IMG/VR virus record: IMGVR_UViG_3300025767_000029
Location: 1-51,778 of that record
DNA from: a virus
DNA: 51,778 nucleotides
Strand: one strand, 5' to 3'
Position 1 is the first letter of the stretch. Each line of letters starts with the position of its first letter. Made by a program: the position numbers and the translations under genes. Positions 18,088-25,482 of the stretch are shown one piece after another. Under the pieces are notes generated by a model. The model saw only the letters and a program-made list of their open reading frames with translations, ran no database searches and was not told where the DNA came from.

Positions 18088-19632
18088 ATGTCAGATAACG
18101 CAAAGAAATTTGCGGGAATTTTCGACGGTCTACAACAGGCATACGGCACATATCGAATTGACCGCAAAGCACAGAATGGAAAGAACACCGGTAAAGCTAC
18201 GGTACTAAAGCAACCAAGAAACGACCAAACTTGGGAAGGACACCTCTCCGGCAAGGGTGATGCAATAGGCATCATACCTATAAACGAGGACAATAATTGT
18301 AAGTGGGGCTGCATCGACATAGATCAGTACCCGCTTGATCACCTAGAGCTAGTAGAAAAAATTAGACGGATGAAGATCCCGCTTGTTGTTTGCCGCAGCA
18401 AGTCTGGGGGTGCGCATTGCTTTCTATTTACTACCGACTGGGTCAGCGCTAAACAAATGCAAGATACCTTGCAGCACATCGCAGCCGAGATGGGCTACGG
18501 GGGTTGTGAGATATTTCCTAAGCAAATCAAGCTCTTCCTTGAGCGTGGTGACGTGGGTAACTTCCTGAACCTGCCGTACTACGATGCAGAGGAAGGGCTT
18601 CGCTACGTCATTAAAGATGATGGGCAGTCCGGTACGATCGAAGAATTCTTCGCGCTTCACGAAACATATGCGCAAGACCCGGAGCAGTTACAGTCACTGA
18701 CCGTAGCTAAAGAAGAAAGCAACATCATTGTAAAGGACGGACCTCCGTGCTTGCAGACGCTTTGCACTCAGAAAATTAGTGAGGGCGGACGCAACAATGG
18801 TTTGTTTAACGTAGGCGTTTACCTGCGTAAAGCGTTCCCAGATTCTTGGGAGTCCGAGATACTCGTGTACAACGCGCGTTACTTTGACCCGCCTCTTCCG
18901 CTGAACGAAGTTAACATTGTCGCGAAGCAGCTCGGGAAAAAAGATTACGCTTACAAATGTAAAGACGCGCCTATTTGCGATTACTGTAATGCGGACGTAT
19001 GCAAAACGCGTAAGTACGGCATTGAAGCGGCGGTATCCGGTGCGACTATTGCTAACCTGCGAAAGTACAACAGCACGCCTCCGGTCTGGTTCATGGACGT
19101 TAATGGTCAGCCTTTGGAAATGGATACAGAGGCTTTGATGAATCAATCTGCGTTTCAACGATCGTGTGTCGAGCAGCTAAACTTTATGCCGCGCAGTGTA
19201 AGCAAGCAGATGTGGGAAGGACGAATAAACCAGTTGTTGACTGAGATGTCGGAAACGGATGGCGCGATTGTTGAAGTGTCTCAAGACGCAAGCTTTGCCG
19301 GACAGTTCTATGACCATCTGGAAGAGTTCTGTACGGTCATGCAGCAAGCCGAAAACAAAGAAGAAATAATCTTGAGGCGTCCCTACACAGACGAGGAAGA
19401 GGAGCGTACGTATTTCCGCCTTAAAGACTTCACTGCATACCTGCACAAGAATCGTTTCTTTGAATACAAAGGACACAAGATTGCACAGCGTCTACGTGAC
19501 ATAAACGGTGAGTCTACTGTCATGAAGCTTGCGGGCAAGAGCGTCCGTGTCTGGGGTATACCCGCGTATGACGTTAGTCATACCGCGGTAAAAGCAAAGA
19601 ACATAGGTAGCGACAAAGAGGCGCCATTCTAA
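18088..19632 (+). CDS. Archaeo-eukaryotic-type primase (TOTE/PrimPol-like)
   Basis: 514 residues. Motif I is WGCIDIDQ (Asp77, Asp79), motif II SKSGGAHCFLF (Ser106, His110), and GNFLNLPYY follows near residue 158, the order seen in AEP primase-polymerases. A C-terminal half holds a helical domain (GGRNNGLFNVGVYLRKAF) and a cysteine cluster C291-x5-C297-x2-C300-x4-C305 able to bind Zn or an Fe-S cluster. The final residues SDKEAPF look like a weak SSB-type tail. It would make primers at the fork. TAATG coupling to the next helicase supports a replication operon. No ATPase domain is fused. Confidence 0.85.
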   Translation: MSDNAKKFAGIFDGLQQAYGTYRIDRKAQNGKNTGKATVLKQPRNDQTWEGHLSGKGDAIGIIPINEDNNCKWGCIDIDQYPLDHLELVEKIRRMKIPLVVCRSKSGGAHCFLFTTDWVSAKQMQDTLQHIAAEMGYGGCEIFPKQIKLFLERGDVGNFLNLPYYDAEEGLRYVIKDDGQSGTIEEFFALHETYAQDPEQLQSLTVAKEESNIIVKDGPPCLQTLCTQKISEGGRNNGLFNVGVYLRKAFPDSWESEILVYNARYFDPPLPLNEVNIVAKQLGKKDYAYKCKDAPICDYCNADVCKTRKYGIEAAVSGATIANLRKYNSTPPVWFMDVNGQPLEMDTEALMNQSAFQRSCVEQLNFMPRSVSKQMWEGRINQLLTEMSETDGAIVEVSQDASFAGQFYDHLEEFCTVMQQAENKEEIILRRPYTDEEEERTYFRLKDFTAYLHKNRFFEYKGHKIAQRLRDINGESTVMKLAGKSVRVWGIPAYDVSHTAVKAKNIGSDKEAPF

Positions 19633-21137
19633 TGTTCCGTATTTTTGGACCTCCCGGTACAGGGAAAACAACTACGCTACTTAATTACGTAGACCAAGCT
19701 TTGGAAGAGGGGACATCCCCTCGAGAGATTGCTTTCTTGGCTTTCACCCGAAAGGCGGCAAGCGAGGCGAAGGAACGCGCCGCTCGCCGTTTTAACTTGG
19801 ACGAAAACGAAGATTTACCCTACTTCCGTACGCTACACAGTTTGTCTTACCGTCTGCTTGGCATTCGAGACAAAGACTTGATGTCGAAGGAACACTTTGA
19901 TGACTTGTCTAAAAAAATAAACGTACAGCTACATACGCGCCCGCATTATGACTTTGGTGACACCCCTAGCAAGTCAGCGGAGCATCCTGTACTGGGCGTT
20001 ATAAATCTGGCTCGCTTAAAGAAAACAGACCTAAGAAGCGAATACAATCAAACCAATATAGAACAGTCTTGGCCGGAAGTTGAATATATTGCGGACGCAT
20101 ATCGTACGTACAAGCAATTCCACGGGGTTTTAGATTATACCGACATGTTGGAAATGTTTGTGCATGAAGCGCCTCGGGTATGCCCAGAGTTTAAACTTTG
20201 TTTCCTAGACGAAGCTCAGGATCTCTCGCCACTGCAATGGGACATAGCTCATGCCATCGATAAAAAATCACACCGAATGTATTGTGCTGGAGATGACGAC
20301 CAAGCGATCTACCGTTGGGCGGGCGCAGACGTTGACCATTTCATCAACCTCCCCGGGGGTAGCGAAGTGCTTAGTCAATCCTACCGTATACCTCAGTCAG
20401 TACACAGGATTGCAGAAGGCATTGCCAAAAGAATCCACCGTCGTTTTCCTAAACAGTATAAACCGAAAGAAGAAGAAGGAACCGTAACAAGGATTTCGGA
20501 CATATCCCGATTGGATATGTCTCAAGGTACGTGGCTAATAATGGCTCAAGCTAACTACATGCTCTCTGACGTAGCGTCTCAGTTAAAAACTAATGGATAC
20601 CTATTCGAACGCAACGGCTCACGGTCCATTTCTGAAAGACTTTCTGCTGCGGTGAACGCATGGGAGCAGATGCGTAAAGGACGACCAATCACGCTTAAAG
20701 CCGCACAGGTTGTGTACAGCTTTATGTCGGGTAACGGCGTGCATATTGCGCGCGGTAAAAAGAAAATAGATGCCCCTGAAGACCAGTTGTTCACTATCGA
20801 GCTTCTGCAAAAAGATTACGGACTTCTCGTAGATGACAGCCTTATATGGCACGAAGCTATGGATAAGATTCCCGGTAACGATCGACTCTACATTACGGCA
20901 CTCTTGCGAAAGGGCGAGAAGTTTAACGCCGTGCCTCGCATTAAACTGTCCACGATTCACGGAACAAAAGGAGGCGAGGCGGAGAACGTTGTTTTGTTAA
21001 CCGACCTTACTTATGCGGCCATACAAAGTTCGCAGGTAGATGACCTCCACCGAGTTTTTTATGTGGGCGTAACTAGAACAAAAGATAATCTATATTTAAT
21101 AGACCCCGAAGATTTTTCAAGAGCATATGACGTATGA
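19632..21137 (+). CDS. UvrD/PcrA-like SF1 DNA helicase
   Basis: 501 residues with all core SF1A motifs: GPPGTGKTTT (Lys12), AFTRKAASEAKERA (Ia), CFLDEAQDLSPLQW (II), GDDDQAIYRWAGA (III), QSYRIP (IV), STIHGTKGGEAENVVL (V) and RVFYVGVTRTKDNLYLI (VI). It is shorter than UvrD (about 720), with the 1B and 2B insertions reduced. It should unwind DNA 3'-5' and is the likely replicative or recombinational helicase here, since no DnaB-type helicase is visible. It starts on the primase stop (TAATG). Confidence 0.95.
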   Translation: MFRIFGPPGTGKTTTLLNYVDQALEEGTSPREIAFLAFTRKAASEAKERAARRFNLDENEDLPYFRTLHSLSYRLLGIRDKDLMSKEHFDDLSKKINVQLHTRPHYDFGDTPSKSAEHPVLGVINLARLKKTDLRSEYNQTNIEQSWPEVEYIADAYRTYKQFHGVLDYTDMLEMFVHEAPRVCPEFKLCFLDEAQDLSPLQWDIAHAIDKKSHRMYCAGDDDQAIYRWAGADVDHFINLPGGSEVLSQSYRIPQSVHRIAEGIAKRIHRRFPKQYKPKEEEGTVTRISDISRLDMSQGTWLIMAQANYMLSDVASQLKTNGYLFERNGSRSISERLSAAVNAWEQMRKGRPITLKAAQVVYSFMSGNGVHIARGKKKIDAPEDQLFTIELLQKDYGLLVDDSLIWHEAMDKIPGNDRLYITALLRKGEKFNAVPRIKLSTIHGTKGGEAENVVLLTDLTYAAIQSSQVDDLHRVFYVGVTRTKDNLYLIDPEDFSRAYDV

Positions 21138-21313
21138 AAAAAGAAGACATAGATCCAATGTATTACAACTCCTGCGAAAAGTGCGGCAACAATAAAGCCA
21201 CTGCGGTAGTTAACGTTTCACATAACGAAAGGCTTGGTTGGTACTGCGCCGCATGCACACACTTCTCGGAAGCGATTCTTCGAGAGAAAACTTGGAGAAG
21301 CGACCGTGGTTAA
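21134..21313 (+). CDS. Zinc-ribbon protein between helicase and polymerase
   Basis: 59 residues, overlapping the helicase by ATGA. Two CxxC pairs (Cys14/Cys17 in SCEKCG and Cys38/Cys41 in YCAACT) make a classical zinc ribbon with a Trp-rich C-terminus. Its place between two replication enzymes hints at an accessory DNA-binding factor. Too short for most gene finders' default cutoffs. Confidence 0.8.
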   Translation: MKKEDIDPMYYNSCEKCGNNKATAVVNVSHNERLGWYCAACTHFSEAILREKTWRSDRG

Positions 21314-23219
21314 TAAATTACAGATGGCAATGTTTCCCCCAAAGTCTGACTGGTTACCTCCGGAGCATCCTTTTCCAGAAGGTATTCTTGACGCCAAAGA
21401 AATTGCAATTGACGTGGAGACACGCGACCCGGGCATAAAAACCATGGGGCCGGGTTGGGCTACAGGAAACGGTGAAGTCGTGGGTTACGCTATTGCTGTA
21501 GCGGGTTGGAAAGGTTACTTCCCCGTAGCGCACGCCGGCGGCGGCAACATGGACAAGCGCATCATCAACAAGTATCTGCAAAAGATCTTTGCTTCACCCG
21601 CAGACAAGATCATGCACAACGCCCAGTACGACCTTGGATGGATACGGCGGATGGGCTTTACCGTAAACGGACGCATTATTGACACCATGATGACTGCGGC
21701 GTTGATTGACGAGAACCGTTTCTCTTATAGCTTGAACGCTTTGTGCTACGACTACCTTGGTAAAACTAAGTCAGAGAAGATGCTGACCGAGGCTGCTCGC
21801 GAGTTTGGCGTCGATCCGAAGGCTGAGATGTGGAAGTTACCGGCCATGTATGTCGGCCCTTATGCAGAAGTAGATGCAGAGATTACCCTTGAGCTTTGGG
21901 ATCACTTCCGGAATATCCTAAACAAAGAAGACCTCTGGGCAATATGGACGGTTGAGACCGACCTGCTTCCTTGTCTGGTTGAGATGACTGAGCGCGGAAT
22001 ACGCGTGGACGTGGATCAGGCAGAGCGTACAAAGCAGGAGCTGATGCGGCGCGAGAAGCTTGTGCGCAAGCGCATAAAAGAAATAGCCGGCAAAGAGGTA
22101 GAGATCTGGGCCGGAGCTTCAATCGCTAAGGCTTTTGATGCCGCAAGCATCCCCTATCCCAAAACCGAAAAAGGATCTCCAAGCTTCACCAAGAAGTTTT
22201 TAGAAGATCACCCCGCGGAACTCGCGCAACGGATCGTTGAGGCCCGCAACTTAAACAAGATACAAGGCACGTTTATCGATTCCATCCTGCGCTTTGTAGC
22301 AACAGATGGCCGCGTGCATGGTCACATCAATCAGCTACGTTCAGAGGGCGGAGGTGCCGTCTCTGGCCGCCTTTCAATGAACAACCCTAACCTACAACAG
22401 ATCCCGGCCCGCGACCCGGAGCTTGGCCCCATGATCCGCAGGCTATTTCTCCCGGAAGAAGGCGAGCAGTGGGCTGCAATAGACTTCTCGCAACAGGAAC
22501 CACGGATCTTGGTTCATTACGCGCATGCGTTTGCTGAGTACAAGAACATGGATATGCCCGGAGTGACCGAGTTTGTAGAAGCCTACAACGAAAACCCCGA
22601 CATGGACTTCCATACGATGGTAGCTGAGATGGCGGACATCCCACGTAAACAGGCCAAGGTAATTAATTTGGCGATGATGTACGGAATGGGCGTCACTAAA
22701 CTGTCGGAGCAGCTAGATATAACACTGCCCGAGGCCAAAGAACTCACTAAGCAGTACCATGCCCGGGTTCCTTTTGTTAAAGGGCTGATGCAAGGCGTAC
22801 AACGATCGTTAGAAGACAAGCGTTCGAGCGGTTCTCTGCGCTCTCTGGGAGGCCGTAAGGCGCGTTTTGACATGTGGGAACCCGATGAGTTTGCCATGAA
22901 CAAAGCAATGCCGTATCAGGACGCGGTGAACGCCTACGGGCCTACTACTAGACTCAAGCGCGCCTACACCTATAAAGCGCTGAACCGGCTAATCCAATCG
23001 AGCGCCGCGGACATGACAAAGCAGGCCATGGTTGACGTGTACAAGAGCGGAACCGTGCCCCTTCTGCAAGTCCATGACGAACTGGCCTTTAGCGTAAAGT
23101 CTCCCGAACAGGCCAAGGAACTTGCCGTTATGATGCAGAATGCCATCAAGATATCGGTGCCCAATAAGTGCGATATTGAGCTGGGTCCTAACTGGGGAGA
23201 TTTTGACATTGTCGAATAA
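21306..23219 (+). CDS. polA: DNA polymerase I (family A) with 3'-5' exonuclease
   Basis: 637 residues from the GTG at 21306, chosen for the GGAGAAG upstream; the frame is open to 21234 but that part overlaps the zinc-ribbon gene. Exo I IAIDVETRD, Exo II HNAQYDLGW and Exo III YAEVDAEITLELWDHF make a proofreading domain. Polymerase motif A is DFSQQEPRIL, the O-helix RKQAKVINLAMMYGMG and motif C QVHDELAF. There is no 5'-3' nuclease domain, as usual in phages. The residue matching E. coli Phe762 is Leu (codon 22668-22670). It is the phage replicase, at the end of the primase-helicase operon. Confidence 0.97.
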   Translation: MVNKLQMAMFPPKSDWLPPEHPFPEGILDAKEIAIDVETRDPGIKTMGPGWATGNGEVVGYAIAVAGWKGYFPVAHAGGGNMDKRIINKYLQKIFASPADKIMHNAQYDLGWIRRMGFTVNGRIIDTMMTAALIDENRFSYSLNALCYDYLGKTKSEKMLTEAAREFGVDPKAEMWKLPAMYVGPYAEVDAEITLELWDHFRNILNKEDLWAIWTVETDLLPCLVEMTERGIRVDVDQAERTKQELMRREKLVRKRIKEIAGKEVEIWAGASIAKAFDAASIPYPKTEKGSPSFTKKFLEDHPAELAQRIVEARNLNKIQGTFIDSILRFVATDGRVHGHINQLRSEGGGAVSGRLSMNNPNLQQIPARDPELGPMIRRLFLPEEGEQWAAIDFSQQEPRILVHYAHAFAEYKNMDMPGVTEFVEAYNENPDMDFHTMVAEMADIPRKQAKVINLAMMYGMGVTKLSEQLDITLPEAKELTKQYHARVPFVKGLMQGVQRSLEDKRSSGSLRSLGGRKARFDMWEPDEFAMNKAMPYQDAVNAYGPTTRLKRAYTYKALNRLIQSSAADMTKQAMVDVYKSGTVPLLQVHDELAFSVKSPEQAKELAVMMQNAIKISVPNKCDIELGPNWGDFDIVE

Positions 23220-23232
23220 AGTCTTATATAAT
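23203..23232 (+). promoter_or_regulatory. Consensus sigma-70 promoter inside the polA 3' end
   Basis: TTGACA (23203-23208), an 18-base spacer and TATAAT (23227-23232), both hexamers perfect. It overlaps the last codons of the polymerase and points at the small early genes from 23255 on. Confidence 0.85.
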
Positions 23233-23248
23233 CGCACACAGAGGTGCG
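23233..23248. promoter_or_regulatory. Inverted repeat at the start of the early transcript (possible operator)
   Basis: CGCAC-N6-GTGCG directly abuts the perfect -10 box, covering the expected +1. A repressor bound here would block the promoter; the adjacent gene product looks like a ribbon-helix-helix protein, so autoregulation is plausible but unproven. The right arm also lies near the RBS. Confidence 0.45.
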
Positions 23249-23254
23249 TGTAAT

Positions 23255-23515
23255 ATGGATACATCAAAGTGGAAAAGCGTCCTGCTTCCCAAGGACGTTT
23301 ATCAAGAAATTGTGGTAATTAGCCACGTAGAAGGACGCACTATCAGCGGCCAACTACGTATCGTCTATGAGGCATGGAAGAACGCTAACCTGTCCGAAAA
23401 AGACAAACGCTACATCGCGGACGAAGTTAAAGAATTTAAAAGCCGAACAGAGTTGCCCAAGGTAGACGAAAGAGACGCAGTATTTTCTTTAAAGAAAGGA
23501 GCAGAGGGTGTCTAA
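23255..23515 (+). CDS. Small ribbon-helix-helix-like DNA-binding protein
   Basis: 86 residues. The N-terminal 45 residues read as a short strand (WKSVLLPKDVYQEI) then EEGRT-type turn and helix (VEGRTISGQLRIVYEAW), the pattern of Arc/CopG-like regulators, where GRTIS opens the second helix. The C-terminal half is charged and probably flexible. It is the first gene after the consensus promoter and palindrome, as expected of an autoregulator. Fold call moderate. Confidence 0.6.
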   Translation: MDTSKWKSVLLPKDVYQEIVVISHVEGRTISGQLRIVYEAWKNANLSEKDKRYIADEVKEFKSRTELPKVDERDAVFSLKKGAEGV

Positions 23516-23681
23516 GTCCATAGAAGAAAGTTTCCGGGTTGCATTAGAGACTGTGGAAAAGCAAATAGAAACCAAGGGTGCCGCAAACAGCGAAGACGTT
23601 GAAAAGCTGCAAATGTGGCAAGCCATGCTTGGTGTTAAACACGAAGCAGAAAAGCAAACGAGCGCAAAGAAAGTTGGGTAA
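23508..23681 (+). CDS. Small helical protein, unknown function
   Basis: 57 residues from GTG, with AAGGAG at 23495-23500. It overlaps the end of the preceding gene by 8 bases. The sequence is a single long charged helix pair (EESFRVALETVEKQIE...EDVEKLQMWQAMLG). Nothing suggests a catalytic role. Confidence 0.65.
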   Translation: MSKSIEESFRVALETVEKQIETKGAANSEDVEKLQMWQAMLGVKHEAEKQTSAKKVG

Positions 23682-23859
23682 ACGGATAATAATAGAGTTG
23701 GACGATGATGACGCAGAAGAAGTCATCTTCCAGATACAAAGACTCTCGGAGCTATTGGAAACTTTGGATTTCGATAGAATACATGATCTTCTATCGCGGC
23801 AGTCAGCTCTAGATGTGGTGCCCAAAAAGGCCAAACGGAAGTCGCGTGGTAGTGGGTAG
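23674..23859 (+). CDS. Small acidic/basic protein, unknown function
   Basis: 61 residues if started at TTG 23674, behind AAAGAAAG and overlapping the previous stop region; a GTG at 23578 would give a longer form that is nested in the previous gene and less likely. It has an acidic run (ELDDDDAEE), two helices and a basic tail (KKAKRKSRG). Its 3' end overlaps the convergent hydrolase gene by 137 bases. Confidence 0.5.
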   Translation: MGKRIIIELDDDDAEEVIFQIQRLSELLETLDFDRIHDLLSRQSALDVVPKKAKRKSRGSG

Positions 23860-24181
23860 CGCCATACGTCGGGTCATCCGTCGCACCATTCATAGCCAAT
23901 AAACTCCACATCCGCGCCTCACGCCACGCGTCCATGTCCGTTACTTCCTCCGGGCGACCATCACAGAAAAAACTAAACTGGCACCGATGACGAACGGGCA
24001 GGTTGCTTGGTGAATTAGCGTAGGTTGGGCCTTCCATGACCACGTCACACGGGTCAGAAGGGTAACGCGGATCGGCCATGCGGTTTAACACCACGTGAGC
24101 TACCGCGCTTTGTCCCGCAGGAGGCTGGTTCCGCGCTTCAAAGTACACGGCCAGCGCCAAGCAGAGCATTGAATTAATCAA
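23723..24181 (-). CDS. SleB-type cell-wall hydrolase
   Basis: 152 residues from a TTG that overlaps the upstream stop (TTGA); an ATG at 24169 is the alternative. LALAVYFEARNQPPAGQSAVAHVVLNR is the catalytic block of the SleB/Hydrolase_2 family, with Glu15 as catalytic acid, followed by CQFSFFCDG and a C-terminal ATHYHA...W block, all in family order. These enzymes cut the glycan strand of peptidoglycan. There is no signal peptide apart from a short hydrophobic start. It is a second muralytic enzyme, far from the lysis genes and on the other strand. Confidence 0.85.
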   Translation of the reverse strand: MINSMLCLALAVYFEARNQPPAGQSAVAHVVLNRMADPRYPSDPCDVVMEGPTYANSPSNLPVRHRCQFSFFCDGRPEEVTDMDAWREARMWSLLAMNGATDDPTYGATHYHATSVWPFWAPHLELTAAIEDHVFYRNPKFPIAPRVFVSGR

Positions 24182-24351
24182 TGGATAACTTCGCTGATGC
24201 CTTCTTCCGAAAAAAAGATTTCGGCAAGGCAGTCATAACAAATGATCGATTCAATTTCAGCGTCCTCTTCTTCAAGCAACCTCACTAAGAAAGGCTCTAT
24301 CTCAAAAGCTTCCTCGCACCTAGAGCAGACGTGTATCCTACTTATCTTCAT
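24178..24351 (-). CDS. Zinc-ribbon-like small protein
   Basis: 57 residues starting MKISRIHVCSRC. Cys9/Cys12 and Cys38/Cys41 (CYDC) form two CxxC knuckles separated by an acidic helix. The start at 24351 is chosen because it lies within the tail of the upstream gene (14-base overlap), as in a coupled operon. The frame is open further up, but without an RBS. It sits between an HTH protein and the SleB-type hydrolase. Confidence 0.7.
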   Translation of the reverse strand: MKISRIHVCSRCEEAFEIEPFLVRLLEEEDAEIESIICYDCLAEIFFSEEGISEVIH

Positions 24352-24517
24352 TCTTTCCACTGCGTGTACCTCTGTAGATGTAATCTCTAACGGTGTCGAT
24401 CGGAACGCCAAACTTGAGTGCAATCCACTCTATCTTGCGCTTTTCGACAAATCTAGCGTACCGTATTTGATCTACCGTGTCTTGAGGCCACTTTACCGGG
24501 CGTCCCATCTTAGCCAT
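24338..24517 (-). CDS. HTH-like small regulator
   Basis: 59 residues, with a strong AAGGAG six bases before ATG 24517. After MGRPVKWP comes a helix (DTVDQIRYARF), then IEWIALKFGVPIDTVRDYIY, which reads as a helix-turn-helix with the typical A..FGV....V spacing. First gene of the minus-strand mini-operon, 30 bases downstream of its promoter and a perfect palindrome, so it may bind that site. No longer regulatory domain is present. Confidence 0.65.
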   Translation of the reverse strand: MAKMGRPVKWPQDTVDQIRYARFVEKRKIEWIALKFGVPIDTVRDYIYRGTRSGKNEDK

Positions 24518-24546
24518 GTTATACTCCTTAGTTGAAAGACGCACAG

Positions 24547-24552
24547 ATTATA
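24547..24552 (-). promoter_or_regulatory. -10 box of the minus-strand mini-operon
   Basis: Minus-strand TATAAT. The matching -35 is poor (TTGTTT-like within the palindrome at 24554-24574, spacing 15), so a regulator bound to the palindrome would sit in the promoter core. Confidence 0.5.
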
Positions 24553-24553
24553 C

Positions 24554-24574
24554 CTTGTTTATGTAAAAAACAAG
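24554..24574. promoter_or_regulatory. Perfect inverted repeat between divergent promoters (candidate operator)
   Basis: CTTGTTT-N7-AAACAAG, 7-bp arms. It lies between the minus-strand -10 (24547-24552) and the plus-strand -35 (24575-24580), touching both. Geometry fits one dimeric regulator controlling two divergent units. Confidence 0.6.
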
Positions 24575-24604
24575 TTGCGCTTTGGTTTTATATAAGATTA
24601 GAAT
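24575..24604 (+). promoter_or_regulatory. Promoter for the 24624 operon
   Basis: TTGCGC (24575-24580), 18-base spacer, TAGAAT (24599-24604), 19 bases ahead of the next ATG. Confidence 0.5.
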
Positions 24605-24623
24605 GTGAGAACAGGCCAAAACA

Positions 24624-24806
24624 ATGGACTTAGAAAAACTTAAGCGCGACATGTACGACGATCCGCAGCTCACGTACCTGAATTCCATGGCCCCAGAAGA
24701 ATTAGCCGAACACCTTGTCGAAGTGCATCGGGCGATGATGCGGGGCGAGTATGGTATATTTGGATACTTGTACCGGCAGCAGACTTTAAAGCTTCGAGAA
24801 AAATAG
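24624..24806 (+). CDS. Small acidic helical protein, unknown function
   Basis: 60 residues, Leu/Glu-rich, with MAPEELAEHLVEVHRAMMRGEY as the central helix pair. It is the first gene behind the plus-strand side of the divergent control region. No recognised family. Confidence 0.6.
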   Translation: MDLEKLKRDMYDDPQLTYLNSMAPEELAEHLVEVHRAMMRGEYGIFGYLYRQQTLKLREK

Positions 24807-24833
24807 GTCTCTCGAAGTAAGCCCCAGCGGACG

Positions 24834-24956
24834 GTGGGTGAGTTCGAAAAACATCCGCAGCGTGTGATGCCGATTCCTTGGCTATTTTTAGTCGTAAGCG
24901 CAGGCACACGCCGCTTGGCCCACGTCACGGGCTACCTTACAAGGAGAATAATGTGA
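24834..24956 (+). CDS. Possible 40-residue ORF with hydrophobic core (weak)
   Basis: An open frame from GTG 24834 to TGA 24956 in an otherwise gene-free gap of 146 bases. It includes IPWLFLVVSAGT, a short hydrophobic segment, and a basic tail. There is no convincing RBS, and the frame is open up to the preceding stop. It could be chance. Confidence 0.22.
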   Translation: MGEFEKHPQRVMPIPWLFLVVSAGTRRLAHVTGYLTRRIM

Positions 24957-25087
24957 ACAAAGATCCCGTAATTGCGGATTTAGATCGCTACTTAGATTCG
25001 CTAGAAGAAGACTTTGTCGATGAGTTCGACAGAAAACGAGAACGAGATGAATATCTCGCTGACCAAGAAGATTCCTCGGAGGGATAA
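24953..25087 (+). CDS. Small very acidic protein
   Basis: 44 residues from GTG 24953 with AAGGAG upstream (24939-24944); the nearby ATG at 24951 is followed directly by a stop in its frame. About a third of residues are Asp/Glu (SLEEDFVDEF). No family recognised; small acidic early phage proteins are often host-protein inhibitors, but nothing specific shows that here. Confidence 0.6.
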   Translation: MNKDPVIADLDRYLDSLEEDFVDEFDRKRERDEYLADQEDSSEG

Positions 25088-25088
25088 T

Positions 25089-25247
25089 ATGACCGCTAAA
25101 GAAAAATTTGAAAGCCACGTGTTTATGATTGCTCAGGCTTTGGTAGAATCCGGCAAGCACACGAACCGTTACGACCTAGCTCGTGAGGCCGTCCTCATAG
25201 CCGCGGCCGTTACACAGGAAGTAGAGAGGTCTGTCGATAATGCCTGA
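25089..25247 (+). CDS. Small helical protein, unknown function
   Basis: 52 residues, start behind GGAGGG. The sequence is helical and amphipathic (FESHVFMIAQALVESGK, LAREAVLIAAAVTQEVE). It follows the acidic gene by one base and overlaps the next start by 8 bases. Confidence 0.6.
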   Translation: MTAKEKFESHVFMIAQALVESGKHTNRYDLAREAVLIAAAVTQEVERSVDNA

Positions 25248-25482
25248 TTATGATGACACTAACCGCGGCGCTTTCTTCCGCAACAAGAAGAAGACCAAGC
25301 CTAACCAGCCCGACTACCGCGGCCCGCTGAACTACAAAGGCCATGAGCTGGAACTCGCTGGATGGATCAAGACATCCAAGAGCGGCGATAGCTACATGAG
25401 CCTTGAGGTTAAAGAAAAAGAACCCTACCAAGAAAAAACTTCTGCCCCACTGGGGGACTTTGATAAGGATTTGCCCTTCTAA
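25240..25482 (+). CDS. Small protein with SSB-type tail (DLPF)
   Basis: 80 residues. It opens with RGAFFRNKKKTKPNQPDYRG, then GHELELAGWIKTSKSGDSYMSLEV, a short beta meander resembling small DUF736-like or OB-like proteins. The last nine residues, GDFDKDLPF, match the acidic-plus-[IL]PF end of bacterial SSB proteins. It probably binds SSB partners or works in recombination or replication. GAGAGG precedes the start. Confidence 0.65.
   Translation: MPDYDDTNRGAFFRNKKKTKPNQPDYRGPLNYKGHELELAGWIKTSKSGDSYMSLEVKEKEPYQEKTSAPLGDFDKDLPF

Noticed and set aside
24806-24952. Possible tRNA in the gap, prompted by GAGTTCGAAAA
   Set aside because: The TTCGA motif has no pairing T-stem and no acceptor or anticodon arm can be drawn.
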